From a virus: a DNA stretch of 64,000 nucleotides. Below, in pieces: positions 1 to 8,017 of this stretch; position 1 is the first letter of the stretch; every line of letters starts with the position of its first letter. The stretch lies in IMG/VR virus record IMGVR_UViG_3300032164_000006, positions 1 through 64,000 of that record; one strand, 5' to 3'. The position numbers and the translations under genes are program-made. Under the pieces are notes generated by a model. The model was not told the DNA's origin. It made no database searches and saw only the letters and a list, made by a program, of their open reading frames with translations.

Positions 1-359
1 AGGGTATTGGCGTGTCACGGGCTGATGCAATGGCTGAAGGCTTGCACCAATGGCGTCAAACCATCGACGCTCTACTGAAGCTAGGCATAGAGCCATTGCC
101 AGAGGTACCAGTTGTCGAAGTGCAGTCACCAATCACTGGAAAATCTTTCTGCATCACTGGAACACTATCAAAGGATAGACCTGTATTTGAAGCTGATATA
201 CGAGCGTTGGGTGGAATTGCGAAGAGTGGTGTGAGCAAGAAGCTAGACTACCTTATCATCGGAGATCTTCCTGGGAATACTAAGCTGACGAAAGCAGAAA
301 CACTTGGGATATCGATAATTACTGAAAGTGAATTCAACAAACTATTAGAAGGAGTGTAA
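1..359 (+). CDS. ligA: NAD-dependent DNA ligase, C-terminal part (5' truncated by window)
   Basis: The first complete in-frame codon is at position 3 and the gene is open at the window's left edge. The visible part begins with a helix-hairpin-helix turn (GIGVSRADA), the last HhH of LigA-type ligases, and continues into a BRCT domain (roughly the last 75 residues) with the typical FCITGTL strand and a conserved glycine-rich turn. In the family this enzyme seals nicks using NAD+, and HhH and BRCT bind DNA. The adenylation and OB domains lie outside the window, so a BRCT protein without ligase activity is not strictly excluded. The next gene starts 1 nt after the stop, so the two are probably co-transcribed. 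Confidence 0.8.
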   Translation, partial: GIGVSRADAMAEGLHQWRQTIDALLKLGIEPLPEVPVVEVQSPITGKSFCITGTLSKDRPVFEADIRALGGIAKSGVSKKLDYLIIGDLPGNTKLTKAETLGISIITESEFNKLLEGV

Positions 360-360
360 G

Positions 361-1143
361 ATGGAATTAACTAGAGCCAACAAGATTGATTTGTTTGACC
401 AGTATGGTCGCAAGCTAGAAGGTCATTGTGCAATTGTGGACGACAATGACCACACCAGAATTTTCAGCGTTGCGTCTGACAGATACACCCTCATACAGCA
501 CGAGGAGGCGTGTGACAGTGTAACCAATGCTTTGGACGAAATGGGCTGTAAATTCAAGCAAATTAGGACGACAGACAGGGGACCAACCCTGTTTGCCGAG
601 TACGACTTGCCAACTGTTCGACACGACGTCGGTGGTGTTGGCGACATTATAAATCTCAGGATTGGGGTGTCCAACAGCTACGACTGCAGCTCTGGCCTCC
701 GTACCGAGATCTATGGTCACAGGCTAGTGTGCTCCAACGGAATGTTTGTCTCACACATCCTAAATAAATTCTACAGTCGGCATATCCATGGAATTGACCT
801 AGACTCAATTCGGGAAAATATTGTGACGGGAATTGCTGCATTTCGAAACGAATTCGCTGGAGTTATAGAGACCTACACCAAAGAGTACATGGACCAGCGT
901 GGAGCCTTGGTGTTCCTAGACAAGTGTATTGAGGATAAGGTGATAGCAAAAAAGTACCTTGAAAGCGTCAAGGTACTCGTTGAGGGGGATAGTGGTATCG
1001 AGAGAACACCTGTTCAGAACAAGTGGGGATTATATAACAGAATTACAGAAGTGTTGACACATCAAACAGATGATATTTTTTCGCAACGCAGAAATATCTA
1101 TAAGATGGAAAAATTGCTGTCTAATTACAGTATGGCAGCCTGA
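361..1143 (+). CDS. DUF932 family phage/plasmid protein
   Basis: 260 residues. The central stretch (VSNSYDCSSGLRTEIYGHR followed by a VCSNGM motif, about residues 101-123) matches my knowledge of DUF932 (phage/plasmid-like TIGR03299) proteins, which are common in phages and mobile elements and lack a settled biochemical function. No signal peptide or membrane segment is visible. An AAGGAG-like site just before the ligase stop precedes the ATG. It forms one operon with the ligase fragment and the small gene downstream, which places it in an early or middle DNA metabolism unit rather than the virion module. Confidence 0.75.
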   Translation: MELTRANKIDLFDQYGRKLEGHCAIVDDNDHTRIFSVASDRYTLIQHEEACDSVTNALDEMGCKFKQIRTTDRGPTLFAEYDLPTVRHDVGGVGDIINLRIGVSNSYDCSSGLRTEIYGHRLVCSNGMFVSHILNKFYSRHIHGIDLDSIRENIVTGIAAFRNEFAGVIETYTKEYMDQRGALVFLDKCIEDKVIAKKYLESVKVLVEGDSGIERTPVQNKWGLYNRITEVLTHQTDDIFSQRRNIYKMEKLLSNYSMAA

Positions 1144-1159
1144 GTTAAGGGAGAAGATC

Positions 1160-1390
1160 ATGACAAAAATGAAAACTTTAAACTGGAATCAGGTAGAAGC
1201 AAAAGCAAAAAAAATGTCAGTTGTAGAACTGGAATACTCGGTAAAAGATTGCTGCGAAGCGAGGGACGCATCGCGCGGCTGGAATCCAGAAAACGAGAAC
1301 TATTATCAGGATGAGGCTAGTGTTTATTCGCGGGAGCTACGAAAAAGATTGGACAAATATCTAACATCGAAAAAAAAGTATTTTGAATAA
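1160..1390 (+). CDS. Small hypothetical protein (76 aa)
   Basis: Start set at ATG 1160, preceded by AAGGGAG at good spacing. The open frame extends upstream, but only through the tail of the DUF932 gene. The protein is lysine- and glutamate-rich, predicted mostly helical, and ends in a basic tail (KKKYFE). I recognise no family. It is the last gene before the left repeat array and probably shares the upstream transcript. Confidence 0.6.
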   Translation: MTKMKTLNWNQVEAKAKKMSVVELEYSVKDCCEARDASRGWNPENENYYQDEASVYSRELRKRLDKYLTSKKKYFE

Positions 1391-1411
1391 GAAAGGGCAA
1401 CAAAATGAAGA

Positions 1412-1851
1412 CATTTTTAGAAGACAGTTAGGGTCTTTCCTCTAACTGTCCGCAAACCTCAGTTTCTCCGAAAGTAGAGTGAAGGACAAACTGAAGACAC
1501 TTAAGGTCTTTCCAACCACTGTCCGCAAAAGGTCCTTCATTCTGTCTTTCTAGTCAGTTAAGGTCTTTCCTCTAACTGTCCGCAAACCTCAGTTTCCTCT
1601 AAAGTAGAGTGAAGAACAAACTGAAGACAGTTAGGGTCTTTCCCTCAACTGTCCGCGAAAGGTCCTTCATTCTGTAGTTCTAGTCAGTTAGGGTCTTTCC
1701 AACCACTGTCCGCAAACCTCAGTTTCCTCTAAAGTGGAGTGAAGAACAAACTGAAGACACTTAGGGTCTTTTTCTCAACTGTCCGCAAACCTCAGTTTCT
1801 CCGAAAGTAGAGTGAAGAACAAACTGAAGACACTTAGGGTCTTTCACTCAA
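1412..1851 (+). repeat. Left hairpin-repeat array (direct repeats, inverted copy at 52001-52427)
   Basis: Three modules alternate. H (about 34 nt: GAAGACAGTTAGGGTCTTTC, a variable part, then AACTGTCCGC) starts near 1420, 1493, 1555, 1623, 1685, 1753 and, partial, 1826. X (39 nt, containing AAACCTCAGTTT and ending GAAGAACAAACT) starts at 1454, 1584, 1714 and 1787. Y (28 nt, containing GGTCCTTCATTCTGT) starts at 1527 and 1657. Order is H-X-H-Y-H-X-H-Y-H-X-H-X-H. The first H folds into an 8-bp stem (ACAGTTAG with CTAACTGT, 10-nt loop). X can pair CAGTTT with AAACTG. There is no coding potential. The array runs directly into an intrinsic terminator. The spacers are themselves repeated, so it is not a CRISPR array. 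Confidence 0.95.
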
Positions 1852-2174
1852 GGGTATTCTACTCGTTTAGAATACCCTTTTTTTATGATTAATTCTGCAA
1901 TTGAAACTCCATCCACAATCACGTCCGCTAGTATTCTAAAATACTTGCACCGACCAGCGTTCATTAGATCAATCCTCTTCGCACGAGAGAGGATACCATG
2001 GACGTAGATTTGAGCATCTAGTGCCGACTTGGTCTTGTCTCGCATTTCGTCTGTGTCTATCCCACGCACCCTTACTGGTATGCGGAGGCCTAGTAGTGGG
2101 TGGACTTCAGTTATGTTAACAGTTATGGTATCACCATCATAATTCTTGACATATTCTACATTCTCAAATTCCAT
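1848..2174 (-). CDS. Staphylococcal nuclease-like (thermonuclease, SNase/OB-fold) protein
   Basis: 108 residues, close to a minimal SNase domain. Features seen: DGDT (residues 13-16), VRVRGIDTDE with candidate catalytic Arg37, Asp40 and Glu43, then KYFRILADV with candidate Arg80, and a C-terminal GVSIAELII segment typical of the family. SNase proteins cleave DNA and RNA with Ca2+. No signal peptide is visible, so it probably acts in the host cytoplasm or is packaged; host DNA breakdown or recombination are plausible roles. It is the only clear minus-strand gene in the window. Its last codons overlap a terminator for the opposite strand, and its start faces a divergent region holding a palindrome. 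A GGGG stretch lies about 5 nt before the ATG. Confidence 0.8.
   Translation of the reverse strand: MEFENVEYVKNYDGDTITVNITEVHPLLGLRIPVRVRGIDTDEMRDKTKSALDAQIYVHGILSRAKRIDLMNAGRCKYFRILADVIVDGVSIAELIIKKGYSKRVEYP
1850..1884 (+). terminator. Strong intrinsic terminator after the left repeat array
   Basis: A perfect 12-bp stem (AAGGGTATTCTA 1850-1861 with TAGAATACCCTT 1868-1879), a 6-nt loop, and a T run through 1884. The T run lies on the + strand side, so it stops transcripts coming from the ligase/DUF932/array side before they enter the convergent nuclease gene. The stem also encodes the last codons of that minus-strand gene. Confidence 0.9.
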
Positions 2175-2190
2175 TTGAACCCCATTCTGT

Positions 2191-2204
2191 TATTTCTAGA
2201 AATA
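2191..2204. promoter_or_regulatory. Perfect 14-bp palindrome between divergent genes (operator candidate)
   Basis: TATTTCTAGAAATA is a perfect dyad in the 102-bp AT-rich gap between the minus-strand nuclease and the + strand gene at 2277. Flanking TATATT- and TATTTA-like hexamers could be -10 elements in both directions but are weak. The position suits a repressor site. The neighbouring 63-residue ribbon-helix-helix-like protein is a natural but untested candidate ligand. Confidence 0.4.
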
Positions 2205-2276
2205 GTATTTAATATAATTAGAGTTGTTCATTGGATGCTCATATTGTATTTATATATTTATAATTCTGGAGATGCA

Positions 2277-2468
2277 ATGGGTGGAAAACAGAAGACAATA
2301 GCAACGACTTTCAATATGTCTGTGAAATTAAAAGAAAAAGCACAGATTTATATTGCGTCAACAAACCGAGCTTTCAAGGAGAAGGGTCTTGGGGATAAGA
2401 CCAATCTAGGTATCCTCATAAATAAACTTCTTGAGCAATTCTTAGAGGAACAGGGTACGAATGAGTGA
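2277..2468 (+). CDS. Small ribbon-helix-helix-like protein upstream of terminase
   Basis: 63 residues from ATG 2277, chosen because CTGGAG sits about 6 nt upstream; the frame is open further upstream but only through AT-rich intergenic DNA. The pattern is a short basic N terminus, a possible beta strand (TTFNMSV), a helix with KLKEKAQIYI, and a second helix NLGILINKLLEQFLEE, compatible with an RHH/Arc-like DNA-binding fold. It overlaps the large terminase start by 8 bp, so translation is coupled. It could be a transcription regulator or a small terminase-like DNA-recognition partner; the sequence alone does not decide. Confidence 0.55.
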   Translation: MGGKQKTIATTFNMSVKLKEKAQIYIASTNRAFKEKGLGDKTNLGILINKLLEQFLEEQGTNE

Positions 2469-3867
2469 TAGTGTTCCAGATATTGCAGAAGCCTTAGAGG
2501 TTAGAACAAGGCTAGAGGACCAATACCAGCAAGCTACTCTTGCGTCTTACGACGTAATCAGGGCATCTGTTCTGAAGTATGGCCGTTTGGACTACCTAAT
2601 GGAACACGTACTAGGCTATACTGTCACACCGTGTCACCTGTCAATGCTCATCCATCAGTCATCCAACAACAAGACCTTAACGCTGGCTCCTAGGGGTATC
2701 GGTAAGTCTGTGTGTCTTACCATCATCCGAGCTATCTACGAGATACTTATCAATCCAAACATTCGTATCCTCATTGTCTCGAACACTCAGCTTCAGGCAG
2801 AGATTTTTTTGAGAGAGATCAAAGATCACCTTAAGAGCAATGAGAAGCTGACTTCTATCTTTGGAGAACAGGCTGGGGAGAAGTGGGATAGCAGGGAAAT
2901 TAACGTCAAAAACAGAACAACCTTTGCCAAAGAATCAACCATCAGTTGTTGTGGTGTTGGTGGTGCAATCATCGGGAGACACTATGATCTTATCATCGGT
3001 GATGACTTAGTTGACGAAGAGAACTCTAGGACTGAGATCCAGCGTGAAAAATTTAAGATATGGTACTACAAAGTATTAGACCCAACTCTCGAGCCAGATG
3101 GTCGTTTTTTCATCCACGGAACTAGATACAACCCGTCTGACCACTACGCTCACTTGATGAATATAGATGACGACTACAAGGCTAGGATTTACCCTGCTAT
3201 CAGCAAAGACGGGATCTCCATATGGCCTAGCAAGATGCCTATAGAGTGGCTTGAAAAGAAGCGAAAGGCTATGGGTACAGCCATATTCAACACCCAATAC
3301 CAGAACGACACAACCATGATGGTTGGAAAAATATTCAAGCACGAGTGGATCAAATACTACGACTCCCTTCCAGAAAAATTGTTCATAGTGCAGGGGATAG
3401 ACCTAGCAATTGCACAGAAAAACACGTCTGACTATTTTTGTATTGCGACAGTTGGGAAGGATGAATTTGGTAGAGTTTACTTGATAGACCTATATAAAGA
3501 GCGTCTAACTTTCTTGCAGCAAGCGATGAAGATAATAGAAAAAAACAGCCAGTTTCGACCTAGACGTGTGTTCATCGAAGCCAACGCATATCAAAGTGCT
3601 CAGTCTCAGTTGTTGCAAGTCATTTCTAACGTTCCCGTAAAGCCTGTGATAACATTGAAAGATAAGGTAACACGAGCGTGGACACTGTCTAGTAAGTTCG
3701 AAAACGGAAACGTGTTTTTTCCAAAGTGGGGTGTGCAAGAATTGACAGACAACCTAATTCTATTTCCAGATTGCGAACACGATGATGATTTTGATGCGTT
3801 AGAAATTGCCGTATCCAACTTATTTCGCAAGATAAAAAAAGACAGAAGAGAGTTTGGAGTTATCTAG
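2461..3867 (+). CDS. terL: Terminase large subunit
   Basis: 468 residues. The N-terminal ATPase has a Walker A-like APRGIGKS (76-83) and a Walker B YDLIIGDDLVDEE region (175-187). The C-terminal RNase H-like nuclease has candidate metal ligands Asp314 (VQGIDLA), Glu373 (FIEAN) and the Asp cluster DDDFDALE (441-448). The protein cuts concatemeric DNA and drives it into the prohead through the portal. Length is within the usual range. It opens the morphogenesis block and is followed directly by the portal. No recognisable small terminase precedes it other than the 63-residue protein at 2277. Confidence 0.93.
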   Translation: MSDSVPDIAEALEVRTRLEDQYQQATLASYDVIRASVLKYGRLDYLMEHVLGYTVTPCHLSMLIHQSSNNKTLTLAPRGIGKSVCLTIIRAIYEILINPNIRILIVSNTQLQAEIFLREIKDHLKSNEKLTSIFGEQAGEKWDSREINVKNRTTFAKESTISCCGVGGAIIGRHYDLIIGDDLVDEENSRTEIQREKFKIWYYKVLDPTLEPDGRFFIHGTRYNPSDHYAHLMNIDDDYKARIYPAISKDGISIWPSKMPIEWLEKKRKAMGTAIFNTQYQNDTTMMVGKIFKHEWIKYYDSLPEKLFIVQGIDLAIAQKNTSDYFCIATVGKDEFGRVYLIDLYKERLTFLQQAMKIIEKNSQFRPRRVFIEANAYQSAQSQLLQVISNVPVKPVITLKDKVTRAWTLSSKFENGNVFFPKWGVQELTDNLILFPDCEHDDDFDALEIAVSNLFRKIKKDRREFGVI

Positions 3868-3907
3868 TTTTGGTGATAAAATCTGCCCGTCAGAAAGGTG
3901 AAAATAT

Positions 3908-5569
3908 ATGCAAAGACAAGCTCAAGCTATTGAAATTAACAAGAGTCAAGACAAGGATAAAACCAATAAACGGGTTCTCCGATCCATAGTTGTGAAAGCT
4001 GTGGGGGAAGAAGAATCTAATGCTATCATGGAAGACCCTTTCGAGGGTATTGACGGAATCATACAGCCTCCTTATCCGCTATTAGTTCTCTCCATGTTGA
4101 AAGAAAACTCGACCGAGCTTCGTCAATGTATAGACGCTATGTCTACAAATATTGATAGCTTTGGGTACAGACTTGTTGAGAAAAATGTTGAGGGAGATGA
4201 GCTTAAAAAAGCTGTTGTTGCAGAAAAAAACACACTCAAGCAATTTCTAGAGAACGTCAATTTCGAGGATGATATTACATCACTTCGCAGGGAGACGAGA
4301 AACGAATTGGAAGAGTGCGGTAACGCCTATTGGGAACTCGTTCCTTATCTACATAAGGAAGGCATTAGTTCTATCGAAAGACTACATGCTCACACTATGA
4401 GATTAGTCGCACTAGACGAAGAATCTATTAAGGTGGAGTTGGTGTATTACAATGAATATACACAGGCGACAGAGAAGAAAGTAATACGAAAAAAATTCAG
4501 AAGATTTGTGCAGAGCGTAGGTACAAAGAAGGTGTATTTTAAAGAGTGGGGTGACCCACGAAACATATCATCATTTGATGGGAAGGTTATCCCTGACAGC
4601 GAGCTACTTTCAAAGAAAAATGAGCTAGCAAATCCAGTATATCATTTTAGAATAAAATCAAACCGAAGCGTGTATGGCGTTCCAAGATACGTAGGCAATC
4701 TGTTCTCAATATATGGTTCTAGGGCATCTGAAGAAATAAATTTCGTGACGTTCCAAAATAACAATATACCAAGCATGATTGTAATGGTTTCAAATGGCCA
4801 GCTAACGGATGGATCAATCAAACGGATAGAAGAGTTTGTTGAGACGAAGGTCAAGGGTGAAAATAACCGCTCTAGTTTTCTAATTATAGAGGCAGAGCCA
4901 GCAGACGAAACACAGATAAATCCAGGTACCATGAAGATGGAAATCAAGGATCTATCTAGCGTCCAAAAGGACGACCAGTTGTTTCAAAACTATGACAAGA
5001 ATAATTCAGATAAGATACGCAGAAGCTGGAGGCTTCCTCCAATCTTCGTAGGTAAATCTGATGACTATAATAGGTCTACGGCACAAGAGTCTAGAAAGTT
5101 AGCAGACGAGCAGGTATTCGCACCGGAAAGAAAAGAGTTCGACAGAATAATGAACCGCATTCTCATCAAGGAATTTGGAGTAAAATATCACACCTTCGTG
5201 TCAAATTCAGCTAACGTCACAAACGACGAAGACTTGGTCAAAGTATTATCTGGTTCAGAGAAAACTGGTGGAGTTACACCGAACCTAGCTAGGCAAATCC
5301 TTTCTGACATCCTTAACAGGGAACTCCCATTATACGACAAAGATAAGATTGATTTTGATCCAGACATTCCAATGTCTATGACTCTGGTTGGCCTATCCAA
5401 GACTGTTGGTGGCAATGCTGCGACAGGTGTTATCGCTCCAAACCAGAATCAATTTCCGCTTGAAAAAGAAGACGAAGATGTAGCGGAAGAGATTACGAAA
5501 CGTGCATTGACTGACATTAGAAAGGCTCTATACAAAGAGATCTATAGTGAAATAATGTACGAGGTTTGA
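3908..5569 (+). CDS. Portal protein (PBSX/XkdE-like)
   Basis: 553 residues, starting at ATG 3908 after AAAGGTG. The order IIQPPYPLLVLSML, ELRQCIDAMSTNIDSFGYR and later LPPIFVGKSDDYNRSTAQES is typical of PBSX-family portals as I know them. The dodecameric portal forms the DNA channel at one vertex and is the docking site for the terminase. An acidic, variable C terminus follows. The position between terminase and MuF-like protein supports the call. Confidence 0.88.
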   Translation: MQRQAQAIEINKSQDKDKTNKRVLRSIVVKAVGEEESNAIMEDPFEGIDGIIQPPYPLLVLSMLKENSTELRQCIDAMSTNIDSFGYRLVEKNVEGDELKKAVVAEKNTLKQFLENVNFEDDITSLRRETRNELEECGNAYWELVPYLHKEGISSIERLHAHTMRLVALDEESIKVELVYYNEYTQATEKKVIRKKFRRFVQSVGTKKVYFKEWGDPRNISSFDGKVIPDSELLSKKNELANPVYHFRIKSNRSVYGVPRYVGNLFSIYGSRASEEINFVTFQNNNIPSMIVMVSNGQLTDGSIKRIEEFVETKVKGENNRSSFLIIEAEPADETQINPGTMKMEIKDLSSVQKDDQLFQNYDKNNSDKIRRSWRLPPIFVGKSDDYNRSTAQESRKLADEQVFAPERKEFDRIMNRILIKEFGVKYHTFVSNSANVTNDEDLVKVLSGSEKTGGVTPNLARQILSDILNRELPLYDKDKIDFDPDIPMSMTLVGLSKTVGGNAATGVIAPNQNQFPLEKEDEDVAEEITKRALTDIRKALYKEIYSEIMYEV

Positions 5570-5570
5570 G

Positions 5571-5756
5571 ATGGACAAGGAAGTAGAAGAGGAGCGTAGG
5601 AAAAGAAAGAATGCAGACGTCATTAGCAGAATGCGAAGTGGTGATCCGCTCGTCCTAATCCCTATTTCCGATACATGGTTTCCACCTAGACCTTTGGTTA
5701 CGAAAGATAGAGAGAGCATAAAAAAACTCTATGGTACAAAAGATGATGATGAATAA
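5571..5756 (+). CDS. Small hypothetical protein (61 aa)
   Basis: Begins immediately after the portal stop and overlaps the start of the minor head protein gene. It is highly charged at both ends (EEERRKRKN at the start, KDDDE at the end) with a short hydrophobic middle containing LVLIPISDTWFPPRP. No family is recognised. The tight packing between portal and MuF genes suggests translation coupling and a possible head assembly role. Confidence 0.55.
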   Translation: MDKEVEEERRKRKNADVISRMRSGDPLVLIPISDTWFPPRPLVTKDRESIKKLYGTKDDDE

Positions 5757-6735
5757 GAAATTTGCAGTATTTAAAGCAACGTCGATAGCACTAGACAAGG
5801 CTCTAAAGAGTCCGACTAGCATCAACACTGTTGCCTCGTTTGGTCTATACCTGTTCACCGAGTGGGCGAAGCTGGCAAAGCCTCTTATAAAAGAAGCCGG
5901 ATCCAAGTCCACAACTAGCGATAAGTGGGTAGAGTCGTTCATAAAAGAAATAGACTCGAAAATGGGGGAGTACCAAGACAATATTGCCAAGAACCAAGAA
6001 GAGTACATCGACTATCTTTACAAGTATTACAAGAACGAGTTTATAAAGACCAACAAGATAAAGATTGTCCAGAAGGCAAAGCTTCCCGATGTCAGTCCGG
6101 TACTCTGGCTGGATAAGGACGACGAGGCTCTGGCAGGTATCAAGAAGATGATGTCTAGGTCTACTGGTCAGTTCTATAAGGGGAACGTACAGAGGACTGT
6201 TGCGGAGAGCGTCCGTAAGAACATCTTAGAGAGTAATGAACCCCTAGACGTTGCAATACCAAAGATGCAAGCGGACCTAGCAAAAGCCTTGAAAATAGAG
6301 GCTGGTTCACTGGCATCTGAGGTCGTACCAGTAGGGTACAGAGGGACAGCCGAGAGCTACTTCTCCGGTCTAGCCGACCATACGGCTTCCATGGCTAGGA
6401 CCTCTGGAGCCTTAACAACCCTCACCGAAATTGACGCAAAGCAATTTGTCATCCGTTCAATCAAGTCTAGCAGAACCTGCCTAGGGTGTCTGGCTATGGA
6501 CGGGCAGACCTATAGCGTCGAGGTTGGTACTAAGCACATGAGCGAGATACTAGCTGCAAATAATGTCGAAGATCTCAAGGACATACAACCTTTCTTCCAC
6601 TTCAAAGCACCTAGTGATTACACCAAAGAGGGGTTGAAGGAAGCCAAGGTCAGTGCCGACGAGCTTGCCAAACAGAGTGGAGTCCAGATCCCTCCGTTTC
6701 ATTTTCGTTGCGAATGTTTTGTAGACATGGCTTAA
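5731..6735 (+). CDS. Minor head protein, MuF / SPP1 gp7-like
   Basis: 334 residues from ATG 5731; ATGs at 5743, 5746 and 5749 are alternative starts, since none has a strong Shine-Dalgarno site. The C-terminal domain carries the MuF signature: TCLGCLAMDGQTYSV near residues 249-263 and a final IPPFHFRCECFVDM. Family members are minor capsid proteins bound at the portal, involved in DNA delivery or head assembly. The N-terminal half is helical and lysine-rich. Its place after the portal is canonical. Confidence 0.82.
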   Translation: MVQKMMMNKKFAVFKATSIALDKALKSPTSINTVASFGLYLFTEWAKLAKPLIKEAGSKSTTSDKWVESFIKEIDSKMGEYQDNIAKNQEEYIDYLYKYYKNEFIKTNKIKIVQKAKLPDVSPVLWLDKDDEALAGIKKMMSRSTGQFYKGNVQRTVAESVRKNILESNEPLDVAIPKMQADLAKALKIEAGSLASEVVPVGYRGTAESYFSGLADHTASMARTSGALTTLTEIDAKQFVIRSIKSSRTCLGCLAMDGQTYSVEVGTKHMSEILAANNVEDLKDIQPFFHFKAPSDYTKEGLKEAKVSADELAKQSGVQIPPFHFRCECFVDMA

Positions 6736-6750
6736 TAATATATTCTAGAC

Positions 6751-6779
6751 TTGAACTTATATTCATCTAAACTTATAAT
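6751..6779 (+). promoter_or_regulatory. Sigma70-type promoter upstream of the capsid operon
   Basis: TTGAAC (6751-6756), a 17-bp spacer, then a perfect TATAAT (6774-6779), in the 81-bp AT-rich gap before the gene at 6817. This is the best consensus promoter I found in the window. It would boost transcription of decoration, protease, scaffold and capsid genes. It suggests that host RNA polymerase transcribes structural genes. Confidence 0.7.
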
Positions 6780-6816
6780 TATAACCATCCATGATATTTG
6801 AAAAAGGAGTCACGCA

Positions 6817-7122
6817 ATGTCAAGTGGATCTCATAAAAAAGTTGGTTCGTTTATTGGAACAGGAGCAGCATTAACTATCGCTCTTGATTTTACCCCACGT
6901 TATGTCCGTTTATTGAACTTGACTGATCTTGCTTCAGCCGAGAAATTTGCAGACTCAGATCTTACTGGGAAAGAGGGTGGAGTGAAGCGTATTCTTGCTG
7001 GCGACATGTCGGCTCTCACAGCCGTTCAGGGTATCACCCTAGGCAAGCGTAGTTTCACCGTAGGAACAGACGCTGTTTGTAACGGTACAGGCGACCACGT
7101 TTCTTACGTTTGCGAAGAGTAA
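6817..7122 (+). CDS. Small structural protein, decoration-like (101 aa)
   Basis: Strong AAAAAGGAG site before the ATG. The N-terminal run GSFIGTGAALTIALDFTPRYV is a pattern I have seen in many small phage virion proteins of unknown role. The rest is beta-rich with many Gly, Thr and Ala residues. It is the first gene after the strong promoter and precedes the protease, which fits a highly expressed head decoration or stabilisation protein. That role is inferred from context, not from a named domain. Confidence 0.55.
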   Translation: MSSGSHKKVGSFIGTGAALTIALDFTPRYVRLLNLTDLASAEKFADSDLTGKEGGVKRILAGDMSALTAVQGITLGKRSFTVGTDAVCNGTGDHVSYVCEE

Positions 7123-7125
7123 TTC

Positions 7126-8013
7126 ATGCAGATCAAGATTCAGACAATTAGGTTTTCTAAAGATTACTTTTCTAGCTACGAGAAATGTGCAGCGTGGTTG
7201 GAAAAGTTTTCTGTGCAGAATCTTGGTTATGAAGAACTGGAAAAGTTCTTCGTCTTCGAGCAAGTATCGAAAGAGAAATTCAACGATGCCTCTTTGCAGG
7301 AGATTACTCTTGGAAGCGGTGTTTCAGGTGTGGTTGGTGTTGCAATCTGCTGTGAGAATACCCTAGAAAACATAGTAGATGCGGACACAATAGTACCAAC
7401 CGAAATTGGTGTACCATCTAGTGGTACATTAGAGACAGAAGAGGATATGAAAGCGAAAGTGCTTTCTACATTCACTTCTGCATTGGACGCTCTGAAAGAA
7501 TACTTTGCAGCTGAGAGCGAAGAAGAAGACGAAGATGAGGGTGAGGGTGGAGGCGGGGGTGAAGATACTATGGCAGAAAAAAACATAGTATCCACGTCTA
7601 TCATAAAGGATTCATCCGCAGAGCCTAGAATGAAATTTAGAGTTCCCATCATTAAAAAGACAGCTCAGCGTATTGTTTTTGGTGAGGTTCTTGTTCCAGA
7701 TACAGTAGACGCACAAGGTCATATCTACTCCGAACTGGAGGTAGAAAAAGCGGCTCACTACTGGATGAAGGAATTCCAACAACTCGGTGAGATGCACAGT
7801 AAGATGCTTGTCGACAAGCAGTCGACAGTTTTAGAAAGTTATGTAGCTCCAGTTGATTTCGAAGTCGATGGTGGAACTCTGGTAAAGAAGGGTACATGGC
7901 TCTTAAAACTCTATGTCGATAACGATGACCTGTGGGACAAAGTATCGAGTGGCGAATACACTGGCTTCTCAATTCAAGGTCTAGCGGACGCAGAAAATCT
8001 AACGGGAGAATAA
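7126..8013 (+). CDS. Prohead protease, XkdF-type, with acidic N-terminal extension
   Basis: 295 residues. Residues about 170-290 match the XkdF putative serine protease family: GEVLVPDTVDAQGHIYS, MHSKM with candidate His224, KKGTWLLKLYV and EYTGFSIQG with candidate Ser282. Such proteases process scaffold and capsid during head maturation. Residues 1-125 form an unknown domain. Residues 130-147 are an extreme linker (EEEDEDEGEGGGGGED). An in-frame ATG at 7570 lies right after the linker and could start a protease-only form. The gene sits directly upstream of the scaffold-like gene, as expected. Confidence 0.75.
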   Translation: MQIKIQTIRFSKDYFSSYEKCAAWLEKFSVQNLGYEELEKFFVFEQVSKEKFNDASLQEITLGSGVSGVVGVAICCENTLENIVDADTIVPTEIGVPSSGTLETEEDMKAKVLSTFTSALDALKEYFAAESEEEDEDEGEGGGGGEDTMAEKNIVSTSIIKDSSAEPRMKFRVPIIKKTAQRIVFGEVLVPDTVDAQGHIYSELEVEKAAHYWMKEFQQLGEMHSKMLVDKQSTVLESYVAPVDFEVDGGTLVKKGTWLLKLYVDNDDLWDKVSSGEYTGFSIQGLADAENLTGE

Positions 8014-8017
8014 CACA

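Noticed and set aside
1412-1851. CRISPR array
   Set aside because: Repeat units alternate with spacers, but the spacers fall in only two classes that recur in both arrays, and no cas gene is nearby.
2247-2264. T4-type late promoter motif TATAAATA on the minus strand
   Set aside because: It arises from an AT-rich run with overlapping matches and is not seen upstream of the + strand structural genes; GATAAATA copies at 10198 and 53507 are too close to starts or inconsistent in spacing.
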